A stretch of DNA of 64,000 bases from positions 992,001 to 1,056,000 of the forward strand of contig NZ_JABBGB010000001.1 of NCBI RefSeq assembly GCF_012927185.1. Reading direction: 5' to 3'. Below the pieces are notes generated by a model. It ran no database searches. It was not told where the DNA came from and saw only the letters and a program-made list of their open reading frames with translations. Made by a program: the position numbers and the translations under genes. Every line of letters begins with the position of its first letter. Positions within the stretch are counted from its first letter, which is position 1. Origin of the DNA: Pseudoflavitalea sp. G-6-1-2 (GTDB lineage Bacteria > Bacteroidota > Bacteroidia > Chitinophagales > Chitinophagaceae). Below, piece by piece: positions 14,762-24,895 of this stretch.

Positions 14762-17194
14762 ATGAGAAAACTGACTATTATACTGATTGCTGTTCTTTTG
14801 ATGCAGGATGCTTTTGCTCAGCCTGCCGTACCCGGTACCATCACCATCATCGTAAACAACGATAAGAAACTGCCATTGCAGCTTGCTTCTGTAAGTCTTC
14901 ACAGAGTAAAGGACTCTCTTCATCTCAATACACGCACAACCAATGCTGAAGGAAAAGTGATCTTCGAGAACCTTCCCGCAGGAAATTATTTCTGCAATAT
15001 CAGCATGGTGGATTATCTCCCCAAACAAACCAGTATCATACGCATTTCAGAAAACGCCATCGATTCGCCGATGGTGATTATGCTGCAACCCGGTTCAGGA
15101 CTGCTTCAGCAGGTAGTGGTCAGCGGCCGCAAATCGCTGATCAAAGTAATGCCCGATAAAACTATTGTGCAGGTGGATAATGGCATCACCAACACCGGTG
15201 CATCCGTACTCGATGTACTGGAGAAATCTCCCGGTGTTTCGATTGACCGTGATGGTAATGTTGCGCTTAAAGGAAAACCCAATGTGCTTATTCTGATCGA
15301 CGGCAAACCCACTTACGTTTCAGGTTCCGATCTTAGCAACCTGTTAGGCGGAATGAACGCATCAAACGTAGAAAGCATCGAGCTGATGGATAATCCTCCG
15401 GCCCGCTATGATGCCGCCGGGAATGGAGGTGTGATCAATATCAGAACCAAAAAAACAAAACAGCAGGGCTTCAATGGAACTGTAAGTACGGGCTGGAGTC
15501 AGGGAAAACGAAGACGGTCCATCCACAGCCTGAGCCTCAACTACCGGCAGGGTAAACTGAACTCGTTCCTCAGCTTCAATGCGAATGAAGGAGGTTATGT
15601 GATGGATCTCTACGCCCTCCGCAGAAATTTTTCCGATGCCAACCAAACTGTGAAGTCGGTACTCAGGCAACCAACCCGCTTCGACGGACAGGGGCAGAAT
15701 CATACGCTCAAGGCAGGTGTCGATTATGCCATCAGTTCGAAAACCACGCTGGGCATATCGTTCAACGGCTTCTACCAATACCGCAAAAGCAAGAACACTG
15801 CAACAGCGCAATGGCTCAACAAAAACAATGAACTCGATTCTGCAGTGCTCAGTACAGGTAATACTTCGCTTCGCCTGATGAACGGCGGCGTAAACCTCAA
15901 TCTGCATCATCAGTTCAATGCTGCACAGGAACTCAATATCGATCTCGATTACATCGGCTACGATATCCAGAACAATCAATACTTCGAAAACCATTTGCTG
16001 GCAACCGATGGTTATGTAGAAGCAGAGCGCGGCTTCATCCCCACCAATCTTAAAATTTTCTCCGGCAAAGCCGATTACACCTATAAGTTCAAAAACGATC
16101 TCAAACTCGATGCCGGCTGGAAATCGAGCCGCATCCATACAGACAATACCGCAGGGTATCGCATGTACGACAATGGCCAGTGGGTTGACAATCTCATCAA
16201 ATCGAATCACTTCATTTATACAGAGTCCATCCATGCAGCATACACCACACTTGAAAAACAATGGGAAAAATTCTCTGCCCAGGCTGGTCTCCGTTATGAG
16301 TTCACCGGCTACGAAGCCAACCAGCTGGGCAATGCAGTGAACAAAGATTCTGCGTTCACCCGCAATTACAACAGCCTCTTCCCAACTGTATTTTTTCAAT
16401 ACAAACTCGATTCGAATAACAGTTTTTCACTCAGCGGAGGCCGGAGAATCGACAGGCCTGCTTTTCAGAAACTGAATCCGTTTGTTTTCATCATCAACAA
16501 ATACACGTTCCAGAAAGGCAATCCCTTTCTGCTTCCTCAATACACCTGGAACCTGCAACTTGCCCATCAGTACAAAGACTGGCTGCTCACCAGCATCAGC
16601 TACAGCCGCACAAAGAATTTCTTTTCACAGATCTTTTTGCAGGACGATAAAGGACTGTTCTACTACACCGACGGAAACGTAGGGCACCGCGAAAACTTCG
16701 GATTATCGGTGAATGCACAAACATCACCCTGGCCCTGGTGGAGCATGAATATCCAGACAGACATCATCCACAAAAGATTCAAAGGTTTTGTGTGGAAGGA
16801 AGTAACACCAGATGTAACGCAGGTTTCGGCAAATATCAATAATCAGTTCAAGTTCAAAAAAGGATGGAATGCAGAACTGACCGCCACTTACATCACCCGT
16901 AATCAGGATGATCTGCAGGAAGTGATAGACCCTACCGGTCAGGTAGGCGTAGGTATTTCCAAACTGGTGTTGAAAAACAAAGCCACCATCAAATTGGCTG
17001 TGCGCGATATCTTCTACTCTCAGAAGTTCGCAGGCAATACAGACTTTCCACAGGCGCAGGAGTACTTCAGCATCAAACGCGACAGCCGGGTTGGAGTGCT
17101 CACCTTTACCTGGCGTTTTGGTAAGGCCATTAAAGCCGGTGTAAGAAGATCCGGCGGCGCCGAAGACGAAATGCAGCGCGCCGGCAGCAACTAA
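14762..17194 (+). CDS. TonB-dependent outer-membrane receptor without SusD partner
   Basis: The 810-residue protein has a signal peptide (MRKLTIILIAVLLMQDAFAQ, cut near 20), a carboxypeptidase-regulatory-like beta domain (about 25-100), a plug domain (about 118-225, with TNTGASVLDVLEKSPGVSI and a GGVINIRTKK end) and a beta-barrel of the OMP_b-brl_3 type. Members import siderophores, peptides or other ligands using TonB energy. No SusD or substrate enzyme is adjacent, so the ligand cannot be named. The start follows a terminator T-run with no Shine-Dalgarno sequence. Confidence 0.85.
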   Translation: MRKLTIILIAVLLMQDAFAQPAVPGTITIIVNNDKKLPLQLASVSLHRVKDSLHLNTRTTNAEGKVIFENLPAGNYFCNISMVDYLPKQTSIIRISENAIDSPMVIMLQPGSGLLQQVVVSGRKSLIKVMPDKTIVQVDNGITNTGASVLDVLEKSPGVSIDRDGNVALKGKPNVLILIDGKPTYVSGSDLSNLLGGMNASNVESIELMDNPPARYDAAGNGGVINIRTKKTKQQGFNGTVSTGWSQGKRRRSIHSLSLNYRQGKLNSFLSFNANEGGYVMDLYALRRNFSDANQTVKSVLRQPTRFDGQGQNHTLKAGVDYAISSKTTLGISFNGFYQYRKSKNTATAQWLNKNNELDSAVLSTGNTSLRLMNGGVNLNLHHQFNAAQELNIDLDYIGYDIQNNQYFENHLLATDGYVEAERGFIPTNLKIFSGKADYTYKFKNDLKLDAGWKSSRIHTDNTAGYRMYDNGQWVDNLIKSNHFIYTESIHAAYTTLEKQWEKFSAQAGLRYEFTGYEANQLGNAVNKDSAFTRNYNSLFPTVFFQYKLDSNNSFSLSGGRRIDRPAFQKLNPFVFIINKYTFQKGNPFLLPQYTWNLQLAHQYKDWLLTSISYSRTKNFFSQIFLQDDKGLFYYTDGNVGHRENFGLSVNAQTSPWPWWSMNIQTDIIHKRFKGFVWKEVTPDVTQVSANINNQFKFKKGWNAELTATYITRNQDDLQEVIDPTGQVGVGISKLVLKNKATIKLAVRDIFYSQKFAGNTDFPQAQEYFSIKRDSRVGVLTFTWRFGKAIKAGVRRSGGAEDEMQRAGSN

Positions 17195-17225
17195 TTTGCC
17201 GTTGCGGGCTAAACCGTTAGATTTG
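17195..17225 (+). promoter_or_regulatory. Consensus promoter of the ABC transporter gene
   Basis: TTTG (17195-17198) and TAGATTTG (17218-17225) match the Bacteroidota consensus exactly, with 19 bases between. The predicted start is near 17232, 26 bases before the ATG. Confidence 0.7.
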
Positions 17226-17257
17226 TATGCCCCACCCGGCCGCATACATTCAACGGC

Positions 17258-19015
17258 ATGAAAATCCTCTGGAAATATTTACAGCCTCAACGATGGCTGA
17301 TACTGATATCGCTGCTGCTCGCAGGAGCAGCGCAGGTATTGAGTCTCTTCGATCCGGTGATCTTCGGAAAGATCATCGACGATTATGCTTCGCAGACAAA
17401 TGTGAAACCACGAAACGAACTGATCAATGGTGTGCTCTGGTGGTTGTTCATCGCTATCGCCATTGCAACGCTTGCGCGTATCGCTAGAGCATTTCAGGAA
17501 TACTTCACCAGACTGGCCGTACAGAAATTCGGATTGCAGATCTTCAACGATGGCCTTCGTCAAACGCTCAGGCTAACATTCGGTGAATTTGAAGAACAGC
17601 GCAGCGGCGAAACCATGGCCATTTTGCAGAAGGTAAGAACCGATACGGAGCGCTTCATCAATTCTTTCATCAATATTCTTTTCTCTTCCATTGTAGGGAT
17701 GGGCTTTCTTATCTGGTATGCCATCACCAAACACTGGGCGCTGATTCCGGTTTTTGTGATTGGCGTGCTGGTATTGGGATCGCTAACCGGTCTGCTGAGC
17801 AAGAAGATCAAAACCCTGCAACGATCTATCAACAAAGAGACCAACCGCATGGCGGGCATCATTACCGAGTCGCTGCGAAACATAGAGCTGGTGCGGAGTC
17901 TGGGGCTTACGTTTCCTGAGATCCGCCGGTTGCGCGAATTCACCTGGCGTATTTTTGAACTGGAAATGCAGAAAACAAAACAGGTGCGCACGCTGAGTTT
18001 TTTGCAGGGAACAGTGCTGAATGTGTTGCGTCAATCGATCCTGTTCATATTGCTTTGGCTGATCTTCGGCAATGTGCTGAGTACGGGAGAGCTGATCAGC
18101 ATGCAGTTTATTTCCGCTTCGATCTTTGGACCCCTTCAGGATATTGGCAGCATCATATTGTCTTATCGCGAAGCGGAGGCCTCGCTTCAGACTTTCGATG
18201 TGCTGATGAACAAGCCGGTGGAACAGCGCCCACCAGAGCCGATAGAATTGAATCAGCTAGAGAGTATTGGTTTTGATGAAGTGGTGTTCCGCCATAAATC
18301 TGCCAGACAGAACGCCATGGATGGCATTTCATTTACATTGAACAAGGGCGATACCGTGGCGTTTGTTGGTCCGTCAGGATCAGGGAAGTCAACACTGGTG
18401 AAGCTGCTGGTGGGATTGTACAAACCTGTATCGGGTGAGATCTCGTTCAATGATATACCGGCTACGCTCATTCGCTATAATGAATTAAGAAGGCAGATCG
18501 GGTTTGTTACCCAGGATACGCAGCTCTTTGCAGGAACCATCCGGCAGAACCTGCTTTTTGTTCAGCCCAATGCAACCGACGAACAGATGCTGGATGCCAT
18601 CGAAAAAGCATCGGCCAGTCATTTGATCAAACGCAGCGATAAAGGGCTCGATACCATGCTGGGTGAAGGTGGACTGAAACTTTCCGGCGGGGAGAAGCAA
18701 CGCATCTCCATCGCGCGGGCACTGCTGCGCGAACCGCGATTGCTGATCTTCGACGAAGCCACGTCGGCGCTGGATAGTTTAACGGAAGAGGCCATCACAG
18801 AAACCATCCGTGATATTGTGGCGCAGCGGCAACAGATCACCATCCTGATTGCGCACAGGCTCAGCACCATTCTTTATGCCGATAAGATATTTGTGCTGGA
18901 AAAAGGAAAGATCACCGAACAGGGCACCCACGATGATCTGCTCGAACAAAAAGGATTGTACTACGCCATGTGGCGCCAGCAGATAGGGGAACGCAGGCCT
19001 GAAGGGGATTTCTAA
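17258..19015 (+). CDS. ABC exporter, fused membrane and ATPase domains
   Basis: The 585-residue protein is a half-transporter: a six-helix exporter membrane domain (1-310) and an ATPase domain with Walker A GPSGSGKST (371-379), Q-loop Q419, signature LSGGEKQR (475-482), Walker B LLIFDEATSALD (495-506) and H533 of the switch. All catalytic residues are present. It should act as a homodimer moving lipid or drug-like substrates out of the inner membrane. It has its own consensus promoter and ends one base before the convergent DeoR gene, so there is no room for a terminator between them. Confidence 0.9.
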   Translation: MKILWKYLQPQRWLILISLLLAGAAQVLSLFDPVIFGKIIDDYASQTNVKPRNELINGVLWWLFIAIAIATLARIARAFQEYFTRLAVQKFGLQIFNDGLRQTLRLTFGEFEEQRSGETMAILQKVRTDTERFINSFINILFSSIVGMGFLIWYAITKHWALIPVFVIGVLVLGSLTGLLSKKIKTLQRSINKETNRMAGIITESLRNIELVRSLGLTFPEIRRLREFTWRIFELEMQKTKQVRTLSFLQGTVLNVLRQSILFILLWLIFGNVLSTGELISMQFISASIFGPLQDIGSIILSYREAEASLQTFDVLMNKPVEQRPPEPIELNQLESIGFDEVVFRHKSARQNAMDGISFTLNKGDTVAFVGPSGSGKSTLVKLLVGLYKPVSGEISFNDIPATLIRYNELRRQIGFVTQDTQLFAGTIRQNLLFVQPNATDEQMLDAIEKASASHLIKRSDKGLDTMLGEGGLKLSGGEKQRISIARALLREPRLLIFDEATSALDSLTEEAITETIRDIVAQRQQITILIAHRLSTILYADKIFVLEKGKITEQGTHDDLLEQKGLYYAMWRQQIGERRPEGDF

Positions 19016-19016
19016 A

Positions 19017-19799
19017 CTACAACAACTCTACTTCTTTCGACTTGTAAGGCTGTAATGCCGGGTTGTCTGGTGGCAATTCTGTAATGAGATAATCGATATC
19101 CTGAATATCTGCGATCTTCATCTTCATGGTGGAGCTCAGCTTTTCTGAGATGGCGAGGATAGCCACTTTATCGGCAGCCTTGATCATTGCCTTCTTCACC
19201 TGAATAGTTTCCCAGTCGGAATCGGTAAGGCCGTTTGCTGCATCGAGTGCATTGGTACCGATGATGCAGAGGTCTGCTTTGATGTTGGAGAGGTATTCGA
19301 ATACTTCACCACTCACAGTCATTTGGCTGTAGGTAGAGATCTGCCCGCCGATCATGATGGTTTTGATCATCGGCTTATCGAGCAATTCCACTGCAGACAG
19401 CACATTCACTGTAATGAAAGTGGCGCGAAGTGTAGCGGGGATCTTTTTGATGAATTCACGGATGGTGGTGCCTCCGCCGATGAGAACGATCATATCGTCT
19501 TTCAGCAGCTGCAAGGCTTTTTCAGCAATCACTACTTTGTTGGTCTGGGAGTAGGTCTGCGATTCGTGACCATAGTGATAAGCGATAGACATGGCTCCGC
19601 CTTTGATCTTCACCACTTCGCCATCTTCGGCGAGTTCGTTCACGTCTCTGCGGATAGTGTCTTCCGATACATTGATCAGGTTCACAAGATCGCTGTACGT
19701 CAAACGGGTATGAATATTCACCTGTTTGATGATCAGTTTCTTCCTTGCCTGTTTGGTAAGGGAAACCGGAGGGATCTGATCTTGTGTGTTTGAATCCAT
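19017..19799 (-). CDS. DeoR/GlpR family transcriptional regulator
   Basis: The chosen ATG (19799) gives 260 residues; in-frame starts at 19805 and 19859 are possible. The N-terminal winged helix contains YSDLVNLINVSEDTIRRDVN, the DeoR recognition helix. The sugar-phosphate-sensing domain has IGGGTTIREF and CIIGTNALDAANG, the phosphate-binding loops. DeoR regulators sense phosphorylated sugars. The gene is divergent from the SusC/SusD/hexosaminidase genes and is the likely regulator of that locus; repeated ATTGTATGCAAT elements in between are candidate operators. Confidence 0.88.
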   Translation of the reverse strand: MDSNTQDQIPPVSLTKQARKKLIIKQVNIHTRLTYSDLVNLINVSEDTIRRDVNELAEDGEVVKIKGGAMSIAYHYGHESQTYSQTNKVVIAEKALQLLKDDMIVLIGGGTTIREFIKKIPATLRATFITVNVLSAVELLDKPMIKTIMIGGQISTYSQMTVSGEVFEYLSNIKADLCIIGTNALDAANGLTDSDWETIQVKKAMIKAADKVAILAISEKLSSTMKMKIADIQDIDYLITELPPDNPALQPYKSKEVELL

Positions 19800-19955
19800 A
19801 GTCATGTATTGGCTTGCTGAATCTTTTGAGGGAAGTCGTATCGCACCCCTCTGTTTCAAATATCCGGTAAAAATAGAATATAAGTTTAATTTTTTGCACT
19901 ATTTGGGTAGCAAATAATTTTTTTGCGAAATGTCATTAATTTTTTGATGCCAATG

Positions 19956-20063
19956 GATTGTATGCAATCAATTAATAAACAATCGATTGTAAAAATATTT
20001 TAATGGCTCTGCCGTTAACAAAATGTTATCAGAAATGCGGAATTTGCGAATCTTGTATGCAAT
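19956..20063. promoter_or_regulatory. Operator candidates in the DeoR-susC intergenic region
   Basis: TTGTATGCAAT occurs twice, at 19958-19968 and 20053-20063, 95 bases apart; each lies in an ATTG-TATG-CAAT type dyad (the first is GATTG-TATG-CAATC, 19956-19969). A perfect palindrome ACAATCGATTGT lies at 19979-19990. The elements lie between the regulator start and susC start, and the 95-base distance is close to nine helical turns, suitable for looping. No good TAnnTTTG box was found for susC. Confidence 0.5.
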
Positions 20064-20148
20064 TTTTTTGCAGAAAGGAGTTTTTTCTCCTAGTTTTAGG
20101 GCAGGAATTTGCATTATTTGAAAGAAAAGTACTAATCTAACTTTTGCA

Positions 20149-23100
20149 ATGAAAAAACTACAACTAACTGCCTGGGTCAGCCGATTGATGCTGGCATGCA
20201 GCCTCTTCTGCTGCTCTGCCGTTCTGGCCCAGACCAACGGAACTAACCCCTCCGAGATCTCCGGTACTGTAAGCAGCGCTTCATCCGGACAGAAAATTGC
20301 AGGGGCTACCGTAACCCTGGTAGGTGACAACAAAGTAGCTACCACCACCGACAACAACGGTGATTTCAAATTAAAGATCCCTTCTGTTTCCGGCGCTATC
20401 GAACTGCTGATCACTCACGTGAACTTCGAGAGAAAGCAGGTTAAGCTTGAGCCCGGCCAAAGCACTATCCTCATTCAGCTGAACGATCCCAAAGCACTGG
20501 ACGAAGTAGTGGTAACGGCCCTCGGCATCAAAAAGGAAAAGAAGGCGCTTGCCTATGCTGTAACTGAAGTAAAGGGCGACGAATTCACACAAGCCCGTGA
20601 AATCAACATCGCCAATGCCCTCACCGGTAAGATCGCAGGGGTGAATGCAAGCAGCATCGCCAGCGGCCCCGGTGGATCGAGCCGCGTTATCATCCGTGGT
20701 AACGGATCACTTAACGGAGACAACCAACCGCTTTACGTGGTGAACGGTATGCCTATCGACAACACTACCAACTCAACTATCGGCAGCAGCGGATCGAGCA
20801 CAGGTATCAACAACGACAAAGGTGATGGTATCGCAGGGATCAATCCAGACGATATTGAGTCAATGACTGTTCTGAAAGGTGGTACTGCCGCCGCTCTTTA
20901 CGGAAGCCGCGCCTCCAACGGTGTAATCATCATCACCACCAAAAAAGGAGTGAAACAAAAAGGCATCGGTGTTGAATACAATTCATCTCTCACTGCTGAG
21001 AGACCAGCTATCATTCCAGACTGGCAGTATGAGTATGGTTCCGGTCAGTTTGGCCTGAAACCTAAAACACAGAAAGAAGCCATCGACTACGGCCGCCTTT
21101 CATACGGCGAAAAAATGGATGGCTCTGATGTAATCCAGTTCGACGGTGTAAAAAGACCTTACTCTCCACAGAAAAACAATATCAAAAACTTCTACAGAAC
21201 CGGAACCACGTTCACCAACACGGTTTCGTTCTACGGAGGTTCCGATAACTTCACCTGGAGAGCTTCGGTGTCTGATATGAACAACAAAGGCCTGGTTCCA
21301 AATTCAAAGCTGAACAAAAAGATTGCCACCCTCTCTATCAATGCCAATCTCAGCAAGAAGCTCAGCATGGAAGGATATGCGCAATACAATATCGAGAAAT
21401 CTGAGAACCGCTCTACCGTTTCCGACGCCAATGCCAACCCTAACTGGGGTACGTATATGATTGCCAACACTGTTGATATCCGCAGTTTGAATCCCGGTTA
21501 TGATGCAGACGGAAACGAAGTGGCCTGGCAGGCCGTTGCCTTCGCTTCGAACCCTTACTACGTTGTGAACAAAGTAAAGAATAACGACCAACGCAACCGT
21601 TTCATCGGAAACTTCAGCGTGAAATACAATCTGCTGAACAACCTGTTTGTAAAAGGCCGCGTGAGCCACGATTACTCTAATCTCGACTTCACAGGTGTTG
21701 TTCCCACAGGTAACCTGTTTGCTCCATCTGGCTTCTATCAGAATCAGATCAATGCTACTACCGAAACCAACGCCGAGCTGACCATCAACTACAACACAAA
21801 AATCACCAGCGATCTTTCTGTGAATGTTCTGGCGGGCGGCAACCAACGCAGATTCACTGCCAACAACACTGCACTGAATGGTACTGGTTTTACGGTTCCC
21901 GGCTTTTTCGATATCAGCAGTGTTACAAGTCTTGCCCCATCCAAATCATTGGCAAGACTTCGTACCAATTCTATTTTCGGATCGGTTGACTTCTCCTTCA
22001 AAAATTATCTGTATCTGACTGCTTCCGGAAGGAACGACTGGTTCTCTACACTGTCTATCGATAACAACAATATTTTCTACCCGGCCATCGGCGCGAGCTT
22101 CATTGTTTCAGAAGCGCTGCAATTGCCATCATGGGTAAACTTTGCAAAAGTGCGCGCTTCAATTGCACAGGTGGGTGGTGCAACTCCTATCCCATATGCG
22201 CTGAACCGCACATACAGCCTGGTGCCAGGTACACATGAGAAACAAGCGCTGCAGGTGATCACCAACCAGAATGGTGTAACCGGCGGTAACCTGCTTGTTC
22301 CGAATAAGAACCTGAAACCGCTTACTTCAACCACTGCAGAGATCGGTATCGAAGGCCGTCTCCTCAATGGAAGAGTTAGTTTCGATGTAGCTGTTTATGA
22401 AAGAAAAACCACCAACGATATCGTAAGCGCTTCTATTTCTCCTTCTACAGGTTATACCAATGCCCTGTTCAACGTAGGTGAAATGACCAACAAGGGTATC
22501 GAGTTTCTCGTTACCGGTGTTCCTTTCAAATCGAAGAACTTCCAGTGGGAAGTGAGCTACAACTTCGCTTACAATAAGAACGAGGTTGTAAAGATCACTG
22601 ACGATCTCCATTCTATCGAGGCCGATTTCTCAGTGAACAGATACGCGTACATCCACCACCGTGAAGGAAGACCTTACAGCTCTGTAATGGCTTTCACAGA
22701 ACAGAGAGATTCCAAAGGCAATATCGTGTACGATAAAAACAACGGCAGAGAAGTAAGAAACCCCAACATGGTTGAAATGGGTACCGGCGTTGCTCCGTTC
22801 ACAACTGGTATCACCAATACTTTCAACTACAAACGTTTCTCTCTCAGCTTCCTCATCGATGGCAAATTCGGTGGTGTTATTTACTCCGGAACCAACCTGT
22901 ACGGATCGAGAATGGGTCTGCATAAGATCACATTGCCCGGTCGCGAAGGAGGTTTGGTAGTATCTGGGGTTGATGCCAGTGGCAATCCATTTACCAGAAC
23001 ACTGGGTAAAGATGAGATCCAGGGATACTACAACGCACGTGCTGCCATCTCCGACAAGTTTGTGTACAGTTCAGATTTTGTGAAATTAAGGCAGGTGATC

Positions 23101-23313
23101 ATCGGTTACAGCATTCCTGTTCAGAAGATCAGCTTCCTGAAACTGCAGGCGCTTACTGTTTCTCTGGTAGGAAGAAATCTATTCTTCATCCACAAAGATG
23201 CTCCGAACATCGATCCTGAGTCGACCTTCAGCAACTCCAATGCACAAGGCCTCGAAATGTTTGGTGTTCCACGTACCAGAAGTTATGGTATAAACCTCCA
23301 GGTTAAGTTTTAA
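20149..23313 (+). CDS. SusC/RagA family TonB-linked outer-membrane transporter
   Basis: The 1054-residue protein has a signal peptide (cut near AVLAQ, 28), a carboxypeptidase-regulatory-like domain (36-112), a TonB-box-like stretch DEVVVTALGIKKEKKALAYA (118-137), a plug domain (about 145-265, with the YGSRASNGVIIITTKKG end) and a beta-barrel. SusC proteins import oligosaccharides with SusD lids. It is followed by susD after 23 bases and by a GH20 hexosaminidase, so amino-sugar oligosaccharides are the likely cargo. Divergent DeoR gene and operator candidates lie upstream. Confidence 0.93.
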   Translation: MKKLQLTAWVSRLMLACSLFCCSAVLAQTNGTNPSEISGTVSSASSGQKIAGATVTLVGDNKVATTTDNNGDFKLKIPSVSGAIELLITHVNFERKQVKLEPGQSTILIQLNDPKALDEVVVTALGIKKEKKALAYAVTEVKGDEFTQAREINIANALTGKIAGVNASSIASGPGGSSRVIIRGNGSLNGDNQPLYVVNGMPIDNTTNSTIGSSGSSTGINNDKGDGIAGINPDDIESMTVLKGGTAAALYGSRASNGVIIITTKKGVKQKGIGVEYNSSLTAERPAIIPDWQYEYGSGQFGLKPKTQKEAIDYGRLSYGEKMDGSDVIQFDGVKRPYSPQKNNIKNFYRTGTTFTNTVSFYGGSDNFTWRASVSDMNNKGLVPNSKLNKKIATLSINANLSKKLSMEGYAQYNIEKSENRSTVSDANANPNWGTYMIANTVDIRSLNPGYDADGNEVAWQAVAFASNPYYVVNKVKNNDQRNRFIGNFSVKYNLLNNLFVKGRVSHDYSNLDFTGVVPTGNLFAPSGFYQNQINATTETNAELTINYNTKITSDLSVNVLAGGNQRRFTANNTALNGTGFTVPGFFDISSVTSLAPSKSLARLRTNSIFGSVDFSFKNYLYLTASGRNDWFSTLSIDNNNIFYPAIGASFIVSEALQLPSWVNFAKVRASIAQVGGATPIPYALNRTYSLVPGTHEKQALQVITNQNGVTGGNLLVPNKNLKPLTSTTAEIGIEGRLLNGRVSFDVAVYERKTTNDIVSASISPSTGYTNALFNVGEMTNKGIEFLVTGVPFKSKNFQWEVSYNFAYNKNEVVKITDDLHSIEADFSVNRYAYIHHREGRPYSSVMAFTEQRDSKGNIVYDKNNGREVRNPNMVEMGTGVAPFTTGITNTFNYKRFSLSFLIDGKFGGVIYSGTNLYGSRMGLHKITLPGREGGLVVSGVDASGNPFTRTLGKDEIQGYYNARAAISDKFVYSSDFVKLRQVIIGYSIPVQKISFLKLQALTVSLVGRNLFFIHKDAPNIDPESTFSNSNAQGLEMFGVPRTRSYGINLQVKF

Positions 23314-23336
23314 TTCACGATCCAAAAAGTAACAAC

Positions 23337-24893
23337 ATGCCACGTTTAAAAATATACCACGGTATCCTGGCTTTAGGACTTATGGGAGGATTAACATCCT
23401 GCGATAAGGACTTCGAAGAGATCAATACCAATCCCAACGCAAGTACCGAAGCAAATGCGAACCTTCTGTTTTCGCAATCTCTGCTGCGCGGACAGTATGT
23501 GCAGGATCGCACTTATTTCTACACATCTTATCTGCTGGCCGGTAACTATGTTCAGCACTACTCTACCACCAAGGATGCAACGCAATCGGGTGTGGGTAAC
23601 AAGTACGGTTATGATGATCGCTTTCATGGTGCCTACTTCAACACCATCTACACCAACGTACTGAACAACCTTACTGAGAGTATCAATGCTGCTAAGAAAG
23701 CAGGCCATGTAAATAAGGTATCCGCTGCACGCATCTATCGCGTGCTGCTGTTTCAGCGACTGACAGATATCTACGGAGATGTTCCTTACAAAGACGCGTT
23801 GAAAGGATTTCCGGAAAACAACTTCGTTCCAGCCTACGACCCTCAGTCTGAGATCTACGACAATCTGCTGAAGGAGCTCGACGAAGCCACTGCAGCTTTC
23901 AACCCTGCTGCAGGCAACCCAACTTTCGGAGATGCCGACTTCCTCTACAAAGGAAATGTTGATCAGTGGAAAAAACTCGGTTACTCCATCATGCTGCGCG
24001 TAGCTATGCGCCTTACCAAACGCGATGAGGCAAAGGCTAAAACCTGGGCACAGAAAGCCATTGCAGGTGGCGTAATTCAAAATGCAGTTGATAATGCCGT
24101 TATCAAATATCCGGGATCGGGTCAGGTATTCAACAACAACCCGGTTGCATATGAAATGATCGAGCAGGATTACAAATCCGGTTCTAATGGTAAGGACAAT
24201 ACAGAAGCAGGCAAGTACAGCAAAACTTTCATTGACTATCTGAAAAATGAAACCGACCCACGTCTGCCAGTGATGGCTGTAACTTACAGCGGATCTACAG
24301 CAGACAACAATCCTGCACTTGCAAAAGGATTGCCTAATGGAATAGGACCAGGTGCGGTTCCTGATCCACTCCCTACTTATTCAGAGCCTAACAAGGCTAC
24401 CTTTCTCAGATTCGATGCACCATTTCTGCTGATGACCAATTCTGAAATGGCCTTCCTGCTGGCAGAAGCCGCGCTCCGTAACTGGACCAACGGCGCTACA
24501 GCAGCCGACTACTTCAAAAAAGGTATCGAGAATAACATGCGCAACTGGGCGCTCTTCGGAACTGCCGGAACTATTTCTGAGACAAACATCAACAATTACA
24601 CAACTGCACATCCGCTCACAGGAACAACCGAAGAACAAATGGAAAAGATCCATACTCAGTTCTGGGTTGCGCTGCTGACCGATGAAATGGAATGTTATGC
24701 CAACTGGCGCAGAACTGGTTATCCAAAACTTACTCCAACCAATGCTCCGGGTAACGTTACCGGCGGTGTAATTCCACGCAGGTTTGTGTATCTCCAGTCT
24801 GAAGTAAGTAACAACAAAGCCAACTATCAGGCAGCTGTTGCTCGCCAGGGTGAAGATAATTTGTTAACCAGAATCTGGTGGGATAAACAATAA
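23337..24893 (+). CDS. SusD/RagB-like glycan-binding lipoprotein
   Basis: The 518-residue protein has a lipoprotein signal with C22 (LTSCDKDFEEINTNPN), typical of the SusD/RagB-like_2 type. The helical TPR-like core covers residues 50-330. It sits on the outer face of the outer membrane and forms the lid over SusC. The gene lies between susC (23 bases upstream) and the hexosaminidase (2 bases downstream), so all three are one operon. Confidence 0.92.
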   Translation: MPRLKIYHGILALGLMGGLTSCDKDFEEINTNPNASTEANANLLFSQSLLRGQYVQDRTYFYTSYLLAGNYVQHYSTTKDATQSGVGNKYGYDDRFHGAYFNTIYTNVLNNLTESINAAKKAGHVNKVSAARIYRVLLFQRLTDIYGDVPYKDALKGFPENNFVPAYDPQSEIYDNLLKELDEATAAFNPAAGNPTFGDADFLYKGNVDQWKKLGYSIMLRVAMRLTKRDEAKAKTWAQKAIAGGVIQNAVDNAVIKYPGSGQVFNNNPVAYEMIEQDYKSGSNGKDNTEAGKYSKTFIDYLKNETDPRLPVMAVTYSGSTADNNPALAKGLPNGIGPGAVPDPLPTYSEPNKATFLRFDAPFLLMTNSEMAFLLAEAALRNWTNGATAADYFKKGIENNMRNWALFGTAGTISETNINNYTTAHPLTGTTEEQMEKIHTQFWVALLTDEMECYANWRRTGYPKLTPTNAPGNVTGGVIPRRFVYLQSEVSNNKANYQAAVARQGEDNLLTRIWWDKQ

Positions 24894-24895
24894 CA

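Noticed and set aside
15362-16399. 345-codon minus-strand frame inside the TonB receptor gene
   Set aside because: Antisense to a receptor with intact signal peptide, plug and barrel; composition typical of a shadow frame.
20130-20148. TAACTTTTG just before the susC start as -7 promoter box
   Set aside because: It would place the transcription start inside the start codon, and the spacing differs from consensus by one base.
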